From Enoplolaimus lenunculus (Eukaryota; Nematoda; Enoplea; Enoplida; Thoracostomopsidae), in NCBI GenBank assembly GCA_030248215.1, contig JASANG010002574.1:372001-436000 (forward strand): DNA of 64,000 nucleotides, given 5' to 3'. Positions within the stretch are counted from its first letter, which is position 1. Each line of letters opens with the position of its first letter. The notes beneath the pieces were generated by a model. It did no database searches. It saw only the letters and a list, made by a program, of their open reading frames with translations, and was not told where the DNA came from. The translations under genes and the position numbers were made by a program. Shown here piece after piece: positions 1-40,738 of the stretch.

Positions 1-179
1 TTTTAGTTGGACCAAAGTTTGTGTATCTGAACAGTTAATTTGAAATCTAGCAGATCTAGACAGCGGCTTACGTATTTACTTAAGCTAAGTACGCTTTTAA
101 AAACGACAAAATGGCTAAGTAATTATGTAGCACGTACTTAAGTACTAAGTGAAACTTAAGTAGGGTTTCAGAAACCCAA
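1..179. mobile_element. MITE with ACTTAAGTA-rich ends, cut by window edge
   Basis: The stretch is full of TACTTAAGTA-like motifs and ends in GGGTTTCAGAAACCC. The same composition, with the shared segment GCTTTTAAAAACGACAAAA, is found at 38558-38925, where both ends are present. This copy is therefore the inner and right part of the same element. No coding frame is seen. Confidence 0.5.
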
Positions 180-521
180 CCATTATATTTGTACAGAATA
201 GAGACGGACGCTGTATTAAGCTTAATACTTCCCTGTAAAATGACTCAAGCTGTATATAAAGCGAATACCAGCAACGAAAACTAAAATTTTAAAACGAAAT
301 TAGAAAAACACAGAAAAAACGGACAATGAAGCAACAGTTGAAAATATTTCATTCATTCGCCATGAATAAAGTCATGAGCATTCGTGCAAATGTTGCATTT
401 TAAAGTCCAACTTGACTCTGAACTCAATGTAAACAATTCAAATTGCGGTAATATTTCGTTCAAAAATCACACCGATTTCGAATATTGAAAAAAATCAGTA
501 TCGCAGCAACGCTGCTGATAC

Positions 522-727
522 GGGCCCATGTTACTTTAAGGGGTGTCCAGGTTTCTGGTGGGCCTATAAAAGAGTTGCGTTTAGATTGTAGATTACATTT
601 TTAGCTTAGGCTTATACTTAGGCTTTAGATTTAGGCTTAGGAACACATTTTTGCGACGCTCAGGCTTAGGCAAAGGCTTAGGAATACGCTTTATCTATAC
701 TGTTAAGCTTCTAAAAGTAACATTGGC
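522..727. mobile_element. MITE family with GGGGCGT ends and TTAGGC core
   Basis: The left end GGCCCATGTTACTTTAAGG and the right end, read in reverse complement (CCAATGTTACTTT), form terminal inverted repeats. Between them lie several TTAGGC hexamers. Related copies are at 2541-2732, 26177-26378, 29869-30002, 37001-37173 and 43943-44115. It is non-coding. Confidence 0.65.
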
Positions 728-764
728 TAATTTCTGTATATTTTTCAAAATAGCTATTCCAGGG

Positions 765-968
765 TCAGTATTTTCAAATGCAAACAGCATCTATCACCAG
801 TTAGCGATAGGTTTTCAAACTGACGACACCTCTGCAATTATGGACCTAAAAATTTGAACAAAAGTAGGGCAAATCAGACGCAAAAATTGTACGGAATTTC
901 GAACGTCATCATGCGCTTGTTCGAAAGGTACAAGACCTTTCATCAACCGATGATAGCTGCTAGACACA
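765..968. mobile_element. MITE with CATCTATCACCAGTTAGCGAT-type ends
   Basis: The left part has ATCTATCACCAGTTAGCGAT and the right part has the approximate inverse (ATCAACCGATGATAGCTGCT). Related copies are at 39625-39840 and 49578-49872, with a remnant near 63300. It abuts the TTAGGC MITE at 973. Confidence 0.55.
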
Positions 969-972
969 TTTG

Positions 973-1149
973 TGGGCCAATGTATAGAACAGGTCCGGAA
1001 CAGTAGTATAAGCATATTCCTAAACCTAAACATAAACCTAAGCCTAAGCCTAAGCCTATAAGCCTAAGCAAAAAATAAGTCTAAAGCTTAAACTAACTCT
1101 ATTATAACCCCTTCGGAAAACGATCCGGCCCTGTTCTATACATGGGCCC
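973..1149. mobile_element. MITE family with AGAACAGGxxCGGAA ends and CCTAAG core
   Basis: The terminal inverted repeats read GGGCCAATGTATAGAACAGG at the left and, inverted, CATGTATAGAACAGGGCCGG at the right. The core is (CCTAAG)n, the complement of TTAGGC. Relatives are at 11526-11723, 14330-14526, 38030-38195 and 42499-42662. Confidence 0.6.
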
Positions 1150-1560
1150 CATTGAGAATAGGGACCCAGGTTATAGTTTTCTAGCCGACTCGTTTTAGGC
1201 TTTAAAAGGCTTTATACTTCACGACTGCGGAAACAGAAATCCTATATTGTACGATCAAACTGCAAAATATTCAGAGATTTTAGGTGTGAAATTTGTAACG
1301 AATAGCACTGGACAGCGAGAAACGAATTGAAATTGCAATTTTTGCAATTTTGCAGTTTTCCAATTATTACACTTTTGTTTACAGTAAACAATGTTACATG
1401 AAACGTTTGGCTCATTATGTGGCCAAACAGATTATTTCGTCTGAAAGTTATCGTATAATTGTTAAAATGACCAGTTAATAATATCGTTTGATGGCCATTA
1501 ATCACCTGACGTGGTACACTTGATTTTATACTCTAAAGTGTAACGATTGACGAGACCCAA

Positions 1561-1752
1561 ATGATTATTATTATTACTATTATTATTACTATTATTATTA
1601 CTATTATTATTATTATTACTATTAATATTATTATTATTAATAATATTAATATTATTATTATTACTATTATTATTATTACTATTATTACTATTATTATTAT
1701 TATTATTATTATTCTTATTATTATTATTACTATTATTATAATTATTATTAAG
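1561..1752. repeat. (ATT)n microsatellite
   Basis: An interrupted run of ATT/ACT/AAT trinucleotides about 190 bp long. The open frame through it encodes only Ile/Thr/Asn runs and is an artefact of the repeat. It lies just 3' (in gene sense) of the exon at 1919-2012. Confidence 0.95.
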
Positions 1753-1918
1753 CGTTATTTGTATACAATTTCTGGCCTCCTTGTAGTTTCACCCTTATGC
1801 CGCATATTGTGGATGGAGACGTTTTCAATTTCCGATTTAACACCATTTTATTATTGAAACAGCTACTGTTACTGAATTAGGTTTAAGACATTTTGGTGGT
1901 TTCAAATAAGCATTTTAC

Positions 1919-31368
<29,450 letters not shown>

Positions 31369-31420
31369 TGTTTTCTTATTAATATGTTCGGCTCTGGTAT
31401 TTGAACTTGCCGGGTATTAT

Positions 31421-31430
31421 TTTTATATAA
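31421..31430 (-). promoter_or_regulatory. Possible TATA box of the serine-rich gene
   Basis: The minus strand reads TTATATAAAA here, 53 nt or so before the ATG at 31368. If it is used, the 5' untranslated region would be only about 25-30 nt. The surrounding AT-richness makes chance occurrence likely. Confidence 0.3.
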
Positions 31431-31974
31431 AACTTCAAAAAATTTATACCATCATTCGTATTTATGCCAAGTACCATCCATCGGACTGGTTGGTTTACTG
31501 ACTTTCACACATTTTTTGTTACATGTGTAATGTAAATGTTTGCATGTTACCGTGTACGATCACAATATTTAATAGGTTACAATAACGCTGGAAAACCAGA
31601 TGTAGATGACGAGTGATATTCTAGGGGCGTAACAGAATATATCTCAGCAATTTTTATTACTTATTCCTAAGGCTAATCTTAAACGTCAGCGTGAAAATGA
31701 GTCTATAACCAAGCCTAAATCTAAGCAAAAATAATAGCCTTAATAACAGCCTTTCATGGGCGGAGGCTGGTCATGTGAAATCTCGGTCTCGTTCCACTTT
31801 AAGTCATCACCAATAAAAATGAAATTTTCAAAACAAATTATTTCTAATGATTTTTCGTAGTTTTTGTGTTTTTCATAGATTTTTGTGTGTTTTCAGAATA
31901 TCTGCTAATAATTAATGCGCAACTATGTGAAAATTTATAGATTCATAGCGAAATTTTATTCTTACAGGTCTACT

Positions 31975-32220
31975 GTAGTGACCCGAATAAGAGAGTATGA
32001 CTGGTATCGAGAGCCAAAAAATTGCGTAATCCTAAACGTAAAACCTAAGACTAAAGCCAAAGGAATTGCTTGCAATGAATTCTTTTGAAATCCCAAAACC
32101 CCAAAATACTAAACTTCCACCACAAAGCAGTCAAGTATACATGGGTCCGGACTCCTATTGATTAAGACTCAAGACGGGGTTACCCCTTATTACCTCCCCC
32201 CTCTCCTTCGGGTCACTACC
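31975..32220. mobile_element. MITE with GTAGTGACCCGAATAAGAG ends
   Basis: It starts GTAGTGACCCGAATAAGAG and ends, inverted, GGTAGTGACCCGAAGGAGAG. A longer copy is at 40968-41412 and a fragment at 26738. Confidence 0.65.
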
Positions 32221-32315
32221 TGTACCAGCATTTGCTGAATCATCGACATTATCGGTCAATTTTTGGTATCCGGTCGCATACCGGTGTTTACAAAAGGCTA
32301 TATATGACTAAACAT

Positions 32316-32361
32316 ATGCTTTTGGAACATTGTCTATTACTTATAATTAATTCTAAGTTAA
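32316..32361. repeat. Left copy of a ~45 bp direct repeat flanking the tRNA-derived satellite
   Basis: It begins ATGCTTTTGGAACATTGTCT and matches 36720-36764 in the same orientation with a few differences. It looks like a long target-site duplication or a segmental duplication around the array. Confidence 0.75.
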
Positions 32362-32402
32362 GTAGTACCATACAGACCGTTCACGAAAATTTTGTTGCGG
32401 AT

Positions 32403-35400
32403 GCGGTGGGACTAGAACCCACGACGTGCGGTGGGACTCGAACCCACGACGTGCGGTGGGACTCGAACCCACGACGTGCGGTGGGACTCGAACCCACGAC
32501 GTGCGGTGGGACTAGAACCCACGACGTGCGGTGGGACTCGAACCCACGACGTGCGGTGGGACTCGAACCCACGACGTGCGGTGGGACTCGAACGCACGAC
32601 GTGCGGGGGACTCGAACCCACGACGTGCGGTGGGACTCAAACCCCGACGTGCGGGACTAGACCCACGACGTGCGGTGGGACTCGAACCCACGACGAGCGG
32701 TGGGACTCGAACCCACGACGTGCGGTGGACTCGAACCCACGACGTGCGGTGGGACTCGAACCCACGACGTGCGGTGGGACTAGAACCCACGACGTGCGGT
32801 GGGACTCGAACCCACGACGTGCGGTGGGACTCGAACCCACGACGTGCGGTGGGACTAGAACCCACGACGTGCGGTGGGACTCGAACCCACGACGTGCGGT
32901 GGGACACTCGAACCCACGACGTGCGGTGGGACTCGAACCCACGGCGTGCGTGGGACTCGACCCACGACGTGCGGGGGGACCCGATCCCACGTCGTGCGTT
33001 GGGACTCGACCCCACGTCGTGCGGTGGGACTCGAACCCACGACGTGCGGTGGGACTAGAACCCACGACGTGCGGTGGGACTCGAACCCACGACGTGCGGT
33101 GGGACTAGAACCACGTCGTGGGGTGGGACTAGTACCCACGTCGTGCGGTGGGACTCGAACCACGACGTGCGGGTGGGCTGACCCCGGCGTGCGGTGGGAC
33201 TCGACCCACGACGTGCGGTGGGACTCGACCCACGACGTGCGGGTGGGACTCGAACCCACGCGTGCCGGTGGGACTCGATCCCTCGTCGTGCGGTGGGACT
33301 CGAACCCACGACGTGCGGTGGGACTCGACCCACGACGTGCGGTGGGACTCGACCCGCGACGTGCGGTGGGACTGAACCCACGACGTGCGGGTGGGCTCGA
33401 CCACGACGTGCGGTGGGACTCGAACCCACGACGTGCGGGGGGACTCGAACCCACGACGTGCGGTGGGACTCGACCCACGACGTGCGGTGGGACTATACCC
33501 ACGACGTGCGGGTGGGACTCGAACCCACGACGTGCGGGTGGGCTCGACCCACGACGTGCGGTGGGCTCGAACCCACGACGTGCGGTGGGACTGAACCCAC
33601 GACGTGCGGTGGGCTCGACCCACGACGTGCGGGTGGGCTCGGACCCCACGACGTGCGGTGGGACTAGAACCCACGACGTGCGGTGGGACTCGAACCCACG
33701 ACGTGCGGGTGGGACGTCGCCCACGACGTGCGGTGGGACTCGAACCCACGACGTGCGGTGGGACTCGACCCACGACGTGCGGTGGACTCGACCCACGACG
33801 TGCGGTGGCTCGACCCCGCGTGCGGTGGGCTCGACCCACGACGTGCGGGTGGGACTAGAACCCCACGACGTGCGGTGGGACTCGAACCCACGACGTGCGG
33901 GGACTCGAACCCACTCGAACCCACGACGTGCGGTGGGACTCGACCCCACGACGTGCGGTGGGACTCGAACCCACGACGTGCGTTGGGACTCGAACCCACG
34001 ACGTGCGGTGACTCGACCCACGACGTGCGGGTGGGACTCGAACCCACGACGTGCGTGACTCGACCCACGCGGCGGCTCGCCCACTCGAACCCCGACGGCG
34101 GTGCGACTCGAACCCACGACGTGCGGTGGGACTCGAACCCACTCGAACCCACGACGTGCGGTGGGACTCGAACCCACGACGTGCGTTGGGACTCGAACCC
34201 ACGACGTGCGGTGGGACTCGAACCCACGTGCGACTCGAACCCACGACGTGCGGTGGGACTCGAACCCACTCGAACCCACGACGTGCGGTGGGACTCGAAC
34301 CCACGACGTGCGTTGGGACTCGAACCCACGACGTGCGGTGGGACTCGAACCCACTCGAACCCACGACGTGCGGTGGGACTCGAACCCACTCGAACCCACG
34401 ACGTGCGGTGGGACTCGAACCCACGACGTGCGTTGGGACTCGAACCCACTCGAACCCACGACGTGCGGTGGGACTCGAACCCACGACGTGCGGTGGGACT
34501 CGAACCCACGACGTGCGTTGGGACTCGAACCCACGACGTGAGGTGGGACTCGAACCCACTCGAACCCACGACGTGCGGTGGGACTCGAACCCACGACGTG
34601 CGGTGGGACTCGAACCCACGACGTGTGGTGGGACTCGAACCCACGACGTGCGGTGGGACTCGAACCCACGACGTGCGTTGGACTCGAACCCACGACGTGC
34701 GGTGGACTAGAACCCACGACGTGCGGTGGGACTCGAACCCACGACGTGCGGTGGGACTAGACCCACGACGTGCGGTGGACGACCCGACGTGCGGGGGACT
34801 CGAACCCGCGTGCGGTGGCTCGAACCCACGACGTGCGGTGGGACTCGAACCCACGACGTGCGGTGGGACTAGAACCCACGACGTGCGGTGGGACTCGAAC
34901 CCACGATGTGCGGTGGGACTCGAACCCACGACGGCGGGACTCGACCACGACGTGCGGGGATCGACCACGACGGCGGTGGCTCGACCCACGACGCGTGGGA
35001 CTGACCCGCGCGGGGACGAACCCCGCGGGGGCTGACCCCGCGTCGGGGGACTCGACCACGACGGCGGTGGGACTCGACCCGACGCGGGGACTCGACCCCG
35101 GCGCGGCTCCCCCGCGCGGGGCCGCCCCGCGCGGACTCGACCCACGACGGCGGGGGACTCGCCCACGCGTGCGGGGGACTAGACCCACGACGGCGGGGAC
35201 TCGACCCACGCGTGCGACCGACCACGCGGCGGGGACTGAACCCACCGGCGGGGACCGCCCGACGGCGGACACCCCGGCGGCGGGGACCGACCCAGCGGCG
35301 GGGGACTCGCCCACGCGGCGGGGGACTCGCCCGCGGCGGGGGCCGACCCACGCGGCGGGGACCGCCCACGCGTGCGGTGGACCGCCCACGACGGCGGGGG

Positions 35401-36660
35401 ACTCGCCCACGCGGCGGGGGACTAGACCCACGCGGCGGGGGACCGCCCGCGGCGGGGGACCGCCCACGCGGCGGGGGACCGCCCACGACGGCGGGGGACT
35501 CGACCCACGCGGCGGGGGACTAACCCACGCGCGGGGGACCGACCCACGACGTGCGGTGGGACCGACCCACGCGGCGGGGGACCGACCCACGCGGCGGGGG
35601 ACGACCCACGACGGCGGGGGACCGCCCACGACGGCGGGGGACCGACCCACGACGGCGGGGCTGAACCCACGACGGCGGGGACCGCCCCGCGGCGGTGGGA
35701 CCGCCCACGCGGCGGGGGACCCCACGCGGCGGGGCCGCCCCGCGGCGGGGGACCGCCCGCGTGCGGGGGACCGCCCCGCGGCGGGGACCGCCCACGCGTG
35801 CGGGGGACTGACCCACGACGGCGGTGGGACCACCCACGACGGCGGGGGACCGACCCCCGACCCACGACGGCGGGGGACCGACCCACGACGGCGGGGGACC
35901 GACCCACGACGGCGGGGACCGACCCACGCGGCGGGGACCGCCCCGCGGCGGGGGACCGAACCCCGACGTGCGGTGGGACTCGAACCCACGACGTGCGGGG
36001 GACTCGAACCCCCCCCACGTGCGGGGGACTCGACCCACGACGTGCGGTGGGACTCGACCCACCGACCCACGACGTGCGGGGCCGACCCACGACGTCGGAC
36101 CGCCCACGACGGCGGGGACTCGACCCACGCGTGCGTGACTCGACCCGACGTCGTGGGACTCGACCCACTCGACCCACGCGGCGTGGGACTCGAACCCACG
36201 ACGTCGCGACTCGAACCCACGACGTGCGGTGGCCGACCCACTCGACCCACGACGTGCGGTGGGACTCGAACCCACGACGTGCGGTGGGACTCGAACCCAC
36301 GACGTGCGGTGGGCCTCGACCCACTCGAACCCACGACGTGCGGTGGACTCGAACCCACGACGCGGGGACTCGAACCCACTCGACCCACGACGTGCGGTGG
36401 GACTCGAACCCACGACGTGCGGTGGGACTAACCCACGACGTGCGTGACTCGACCCACGACGTGCGGTGGGCTCGAACCCACTCGAACCCACGACGTGCGG
36501 TGGGACTCGACCCACGACGTGCGGTTGGACTCGAACCCCGACGTGCGGTGGACTCGAACCCACGACGTGCGGTGGGACTCGAACCCACGACGTGCGTTGG
36601 GACTCGAACCCACGACGTGCGGTGGGACTCGAACCCACTCGAACCCACGACGTGCGGTGG
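32403..36660 (-). repeat. ~25 bp satellite made of tRNA T-arm units, each with a pol III B box
   Basis: About 4.26 kb, roughly 170 units. The plus-strand unit core is GTGGGACTCGAACCCAC followed by GACGTGCG. On the minus strand this reads as a tRNA variable loop plus a perfectly paired T arm (GTGGG-TTCGAGT-CCCAC), and GGGTTCGAGTCCC fits the B-box consensus GGTTCGANNCC. From 33900 to 34640 many units are 35 bp long, with an extra ACTCGAACCC. From about 34950 to 36150 units are GC-richer and degenerate. Long open frames through the array (up to 620 codons on both strands) come from the period: 25 is not a multiple of three, so the frame cycles every 75 bp. They are not genes. Confidence 0.92.
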
Positions 36661-36721
36661 GACTCGAACCCATGACGCACGGATTACCGGTCCGCTGCTC
36701 TAACTACTGAGCTACGCAGAT
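36657..36721 (-). pseudogene. Degenerate tRNA-like sequence (Thr, GGT anticodon) at the head of the satellite
   Basis: On the minus strand from 36721: acceptor half ATCTGCG, TA, D arm GCTCAGTAGTTAGAGC, anticodon stem GCGGA/TCCGT around loop CCGGTAA (anticodon GGT), variable GCGTC, then T arm ATGGG-TTCGAGT-CCCAC. Position 33 is C instead of the usual T, the outer T-stem pair is A-C, and the acceptor half does not pair fully with what follows. A better 3' acceptor half (CGCATCC) lies at the far left of the array near 32400. The tRNA thus appears split by expansion of its own T arm. It is probably not a working tRNA gene. Confidence 0.7.
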
Positions 36722-36764
36722 GCTTTTGGAACATTGTCTATTACTTAAAATTAAATTTAAGTAT
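36720..36764. repeat. Right copy of the ~45 bp direct repeat
   Basis: Begins ATGCTTTTGGAACATTGTCT and pairs with 32316-32361. Confidence 0.75.
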
Positions 36765-37000
36765 AAAACTTAGCCTGAATACGAAATAGTTTTATATATC
36801 TTATAAATATTTCGTCACGCCAACAGTCGATGCTGAGTCTTTGGTAAACGTATGCCGATGAAATATAACAGTTTTGCTCACAAAATAACGGAAGCATTTC
36901 GTTAATAGCTTATTGCTTAAAAACGCGCAAAGTTACCCGTTTGAAATAGGACTGTCGAGCAGAAACGCAACGCGCACTGGGTACATTTGTTTCTTCGCAC

Positions 37001-37173
37001 GGCCAATGTTACTTTACGGGGCGTAACAGTATATTAAGCATATCCCTAAGCCTAAGCCTGAGTGTTGCAAAAACGTATTCCTAAGCCTAAGCCTAAGCAA
37101 AAATGTAATATAGAATGTAAACCTACACAATTATAGACCCACCAGAAACCTGGACGCCCCTTAACATGGGCCC
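37001..37173. mobile_element. MITE family with GGGGCGT ends and CCTAAG core
   Basis: It starts GGCCAATGTTACTTTACGG and ends CTGGACGCCCCTTAACATGG. The centre has two CCTAAG blocks. Confidence 0.65.
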
Positions 37174-37394
37174 TTCGCACAATACATCAGCTTGCTCAAG
37201 ACTTGCATCCAGTCATGGTAACATTCCAGCTTTAGTAAAGTAGGCATGACAACGCTGAAGTAAATTATTTGAAATTGTTTAGAAGGATCAGATAGAATTA
37301 TACAACTCCACTCTGTGGTAACCAAAGAGATAAACTGCAGTTCCTGTGAAATGCAATTAATTTTACATTATCATGTATTAATAATACCACCTTT

Positions 37395-37545
37395 AGGGTT
37401 GCGCTATACTGGCCGCGCGTCACCACACGCCACATCTAAAATTTTAGATGTGACGTTCGGTGCTGGATACTGGCGCATGGCACCAATGACGTGCGGTGTC
37501 GTGCGGCAGCGTGCGACAAGTAAATATATCGCAGCCTTGATGAGA
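37395..37545. mobile_element. MITE copy, AGGGTTGCGCTATACT family
   Basis: It starts TAGGGTTGCGCTATACTGG and ends CGACAAGTAAATATATCGCAG. Its centre holds the palindrome ATCTAAAATTTTAGAT. Confidence 0.6.
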
Positions 37546-37586
37546 TGTTAACACAAGGCTGGATCGTCGGTTCGAAATGATTTGCA

Positions 37587-37635
37587 GAGTTTACACTAAA
37601 ATTCAGCTAATGATTATTGTGTTTTAGTGTAAACA
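37587..37635. repeat. Short inverted repeat
   Basis: GTTTACACTAAAA and TTTTAGTGTAAAC form a perfect 13 bp stem around a ~20 nt loop. It may be the remnant of a small element. Confidence 0.6.
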
Positions 37636-37647
37636 GCATACTGTGTA

Positions 37648-37927
37648 AAGCCCTATTCACACGTGCAAGTTTTTACTGCGAGAACTTCCTGCGACAACTT
37701 GCACTTGCAAGTTTTGTTCAAAATCCAGTTCGAAAAACGTGCAACTGTAAATAATTCATTAAAAATGAAAGATAGGAACTTTAGTTTACGTGTGTGAATA
37801 ACCATGCAATTTCAATGAATTCATTACATCCGCTTTCTTATTGGCTGATGAAAAAATACAAATTCTGCGTGCATTTTTGCAGCTGCAAGTTCTCGCAGTA
37901 AAAACTTGCCCGTGTTAATAGGGCTTA
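37648..37927. mobile_element. MITE with AAGCCCTATTCACACGTGCA ends
   Basis: The left 40 bp (GTGCAAGTTTTTACTGCGAG) is mirrored at the right end (CTCGCAGTAAAAACTTGC), closing with AATAGGGCTT. The ends match well, so the copy may be fairly young. A fragment lies at 7554-7604. Confidence 0.75.
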
Positions 37928-38029
37928 AGGAAAACACTGCCAATTCAAGGGTATATATTCATTCAAATAGGTGACATTGCACGATAATAAACGATTTACG
38001 ATTGGCCTAAAATTTTTATTTTTAACACG

Positions 38030-38195
38030 CCCATATATATGGATCATGTAAAGTTCAGCGGCTGAATGTTTTTGTGGGACAGCAATAGAGTAAGCGTAAG
38101 CTTTAGACTAATTTTTTTGCTTGGCTTATACTTAGGCTTAGAAATATGCTTATTATACTTTTCCGTCTCTGTTCTTTACATTTGCCACATATATT
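38030..38195. mobile_element. MITE with TTAGGC-type core, AGAACAG family
   Basis: It has GCCCATATATATGGATCATG at the left and TTTCCGTCTCTGTTCTTTAC at the right, with CTTAGGCTTAGAAATATGC inside. Confidence 0.55.
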
Positions 38196-38557
38196 AACGT
38201 GCATACTTAATTTCTGCTAACAGGCCGTAACCGGTTATCAGTTTCCGTTTCCGGTAAAAATCGGTGTACGTATTTATTACAGAAATACGGAAGATTTTGT
38301 AAATTTTATGCTCTCAATAAGATATGCTGCAATTGTTTGATACGAAATAACCATTACAAAATTCATCAAAAATCTTAAACATTTCGATTCAGATGCTATT
38401 TCTTTAAAATTTTAGAAATCCCGGTGAATATTTGCATGTCTCTCAATTGTGTGGGCAGAAAAATAAAACATCTTTGAAACTTCCTATAATTCAATATCCG
38501 CTTTCCGTTTTCGTTATTTTACTATCTGTTTACAACCTATAGCCTTCGATTGATACA

Positions 38558-38925
38558 CGGGTTTCTGAAATCTTACTTAAGTATTTACTTAAGTTATACT
38601 TACTTAAGTAATTACTTAAGAAATTACTTAAGTCGCCGACTTACTTAAATTTTCGACCACAACCAAAGAAACGTCAAATAAACAGCCATTGTCGCGACCA
38701 GAAACTAACAGTTTTGCTTTATATTTTAAGGAGACATCATGGGCCTACAATTTCAATATACACCAAGGTTAGTATGCCTGAGCGGTTAATTTGTAGCACA
38801 TCAAATTTAGTCAGCGACGTAAGTATTTACTTAATTTAAGTACGCTTTTAAAAACGACAAAAAGCTTAAGTAATTACTTAGCACGTACTTAAGTACTAAA
38901 AGCCGTACTTAATTAGTGTTATGTG
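38558..38925. mobile_element. MITE with ACTTAAGTA-rich ends, full copy
   Basis: It opens GGGTTTCTGAAATCTTACTT, and both flanks are built of ACTTAAGTAATTACTTAAG-type motifs. It shares TTTTAAAAACGACAAAA with 1-179. Confidence 0.6.
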
Positions 38926-39624
38926 TTAAAGTCAAATAATAGTTTGTAAAAATTATCCATGAAAAAAAAGTAAAAACAACATATTTATTTCAATTGACAT
39001 TGTAGGATGATTCAGACCAATAACAAATCCATTTTTCTACAACAAAAAGTTTATTTTCAGAAAAAAATACTAAAAATGCAATAGTTGGCTGTTACAGCAT
39101 GAAAGAAACTAGTTCACAATGGTGTGAAATGTTGCATACTGAACAAAACTTTTTTACGCTTGTAAAGCAATATAAAATTTGTTTTATTCCTACAAAACGA
39201 ATATAAATTGACAAAAATTTAATCTCAAATTCGTAGTATTTCAAGAATTATATTATCTTTTATTTGCTGGCGCTGGATTTCTGCAAAATGAGGGCGTTTT
39301 GTAAATCCTTAAATCAGGGCCATCGAGATTTAGCAGCCAAATTGACGAACACCAAGTAAAATGGTTAAGCGAAGAAACTATCATTTTGACCATTTGATAT
39401 ATATGTGTAAATATATATATATGTATATATATTTATATATATGTATATATATATATATATAACTTTTTACCGCTTTAACATTCAAATAATGTCCTAAACG
39501 GCAGACAAGTCCAAATACAGCTCACAGTCATAAACTAAACCGTGTGGAGTTTTTACCAGAATTTAAGATTTAAGTGGTCCGGGCAACTAGACGCTAAAAG
39601 TTTCGCGTTGAAGAATATACTTTA
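38926..39624. other. Intergenic stretch with no gene seen
   Basis: AT-rich. A TATATATG microsatellite occupies 39405-39462. No other feature recognised. Confidence 0.4.
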
Positions 39625-39840
39625 GGGCCCATATTCTCAAATGCGTATAGCATCTATCATCAGTTAGCGATCGGTTTTCAAACTGACGAACATCTGCAAT
39701 TGCCGATCTCAAACTTTGAACACAAGTAGGGTAAATCAAACGTGAACAATGTGCTGAATTTCGAACTTTATCATGCGCTGGTTCCAAAGTTACCGGACCG
39801 ATCATTAACTGGTGATAGATGCTAAACACATTTGACAATT
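39625..39840. mobile_element. MITE with CATCTATCATCAGTTAGCGAT ends
   Basis: It opens GGGCCCATATTCTCAAATGC then ATCATCAGTTAGCGATCGG, and closes with TTAACTGGTGATAGATGC, a good inverse. Best copy of the family. Confidence 0.65.
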
Positions 39841-40539
39841 CGGGCTTTTAGAAGCGAACGAAAAGCTTGACACAACTTAAGGACGAGTTCAAAACGGCGA
39901 TTCGATTGTCAAATACCGTGTCTGTGTGTGAAACGTTGACGAAAACCTCTTAAGCGATACGAGCGAAAAGCTAAACTTAATTGTTCGATTACGTTACTTT
40001 GTAACAATTGCAAAAATGTTTCTTGGCTTATGGATTGGGAGTCTATGATCCTATCCCACAAATCCCCGCTGGCTATGCACGTACTTTTGATTTAGATCTT
40101 ATTTGGTGATCCTAGGTCCTAAACTGAATTCAATTGAACTCGGAATTGTGCTTGGATTGAACTCAGTCTGAGTAAATTAATCAAATCGCTCGTAATTGAA
40201 TCCACATACAGCGAATTCTTGTTTCGTGTTATCAACTCAGAAATATTAACCAGAAATCACTGATTCGTTGTTCGAGTTGATCAATCAACTAGCTGAAATT
40301 TACAGTTTTGATGTCGCCGGAACAACACTCGAACACTCAGACCATATTAATGTAATGTTCAGGACTCATCCGCTATTGCGCTTTATGACCCTAAAATAGC
40401 TTTGGGTAAAAGTTCAACATCTTAAACTGTCTCAAACAAAATATACACCAACAGTTAAACGCTAAGAGTTGATCAGCTGAACAGTTGCTACAACGAAAAT
40501 AAACGACCCACAAACTAAAAGCTAAAACCACCCGTCACC

Positions 40540-40738
40540 GCGACAGATCCAGAAATGTCTGACCGGATGGTGGGAACGCTGGCAAAAGTTATGAAACGCA
40601 ATTTTTTACTGTATGTTATGTGCCAATTTTCTGATGGAAGAAACTTCTATGGTAGAGGCATTACCATTTTATCACAAACAATTTTCAGAACCCTGGTTGA
40701 CGTACGTCCCCTCGCCCATCGTATCTGGATTCACTAGT
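40540..40738. mobile_element. 'Tatgaaacgcaattttt' MITE copy
   Basis: It has CGACAGATCCAGAAATGTCT at the left, AAGTTATGAAACGCAATTTT inside and CTGGATTCACTAGTG at the right. Confidence 0.55.

Noticed and set aside
32403-36660. CRISPR array
   Set aside because: Regular direct repeats, but no spacers of unique sequence between units, and the setting is an animal nuclear genome. The same holds for the 52, 69, 46 and 21 bp arrays.
32232-36710. Very long open frames (up to 620 codons) on both strands across the 25 bp satellite
   Set aside because: Many overlapping frames are open on both strands at once. They follow from the repeat period and lack of stop codons in the unit, and the peptides are the same 25-residue pattern over and over.
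36657-36721. A working tRNA-Thr gene
   Set aside because: The T stem has a mismatch, position 33 is not T, the acceptor halves do not pair properly and the 3' half is separated by 4.3 kb of repeats.
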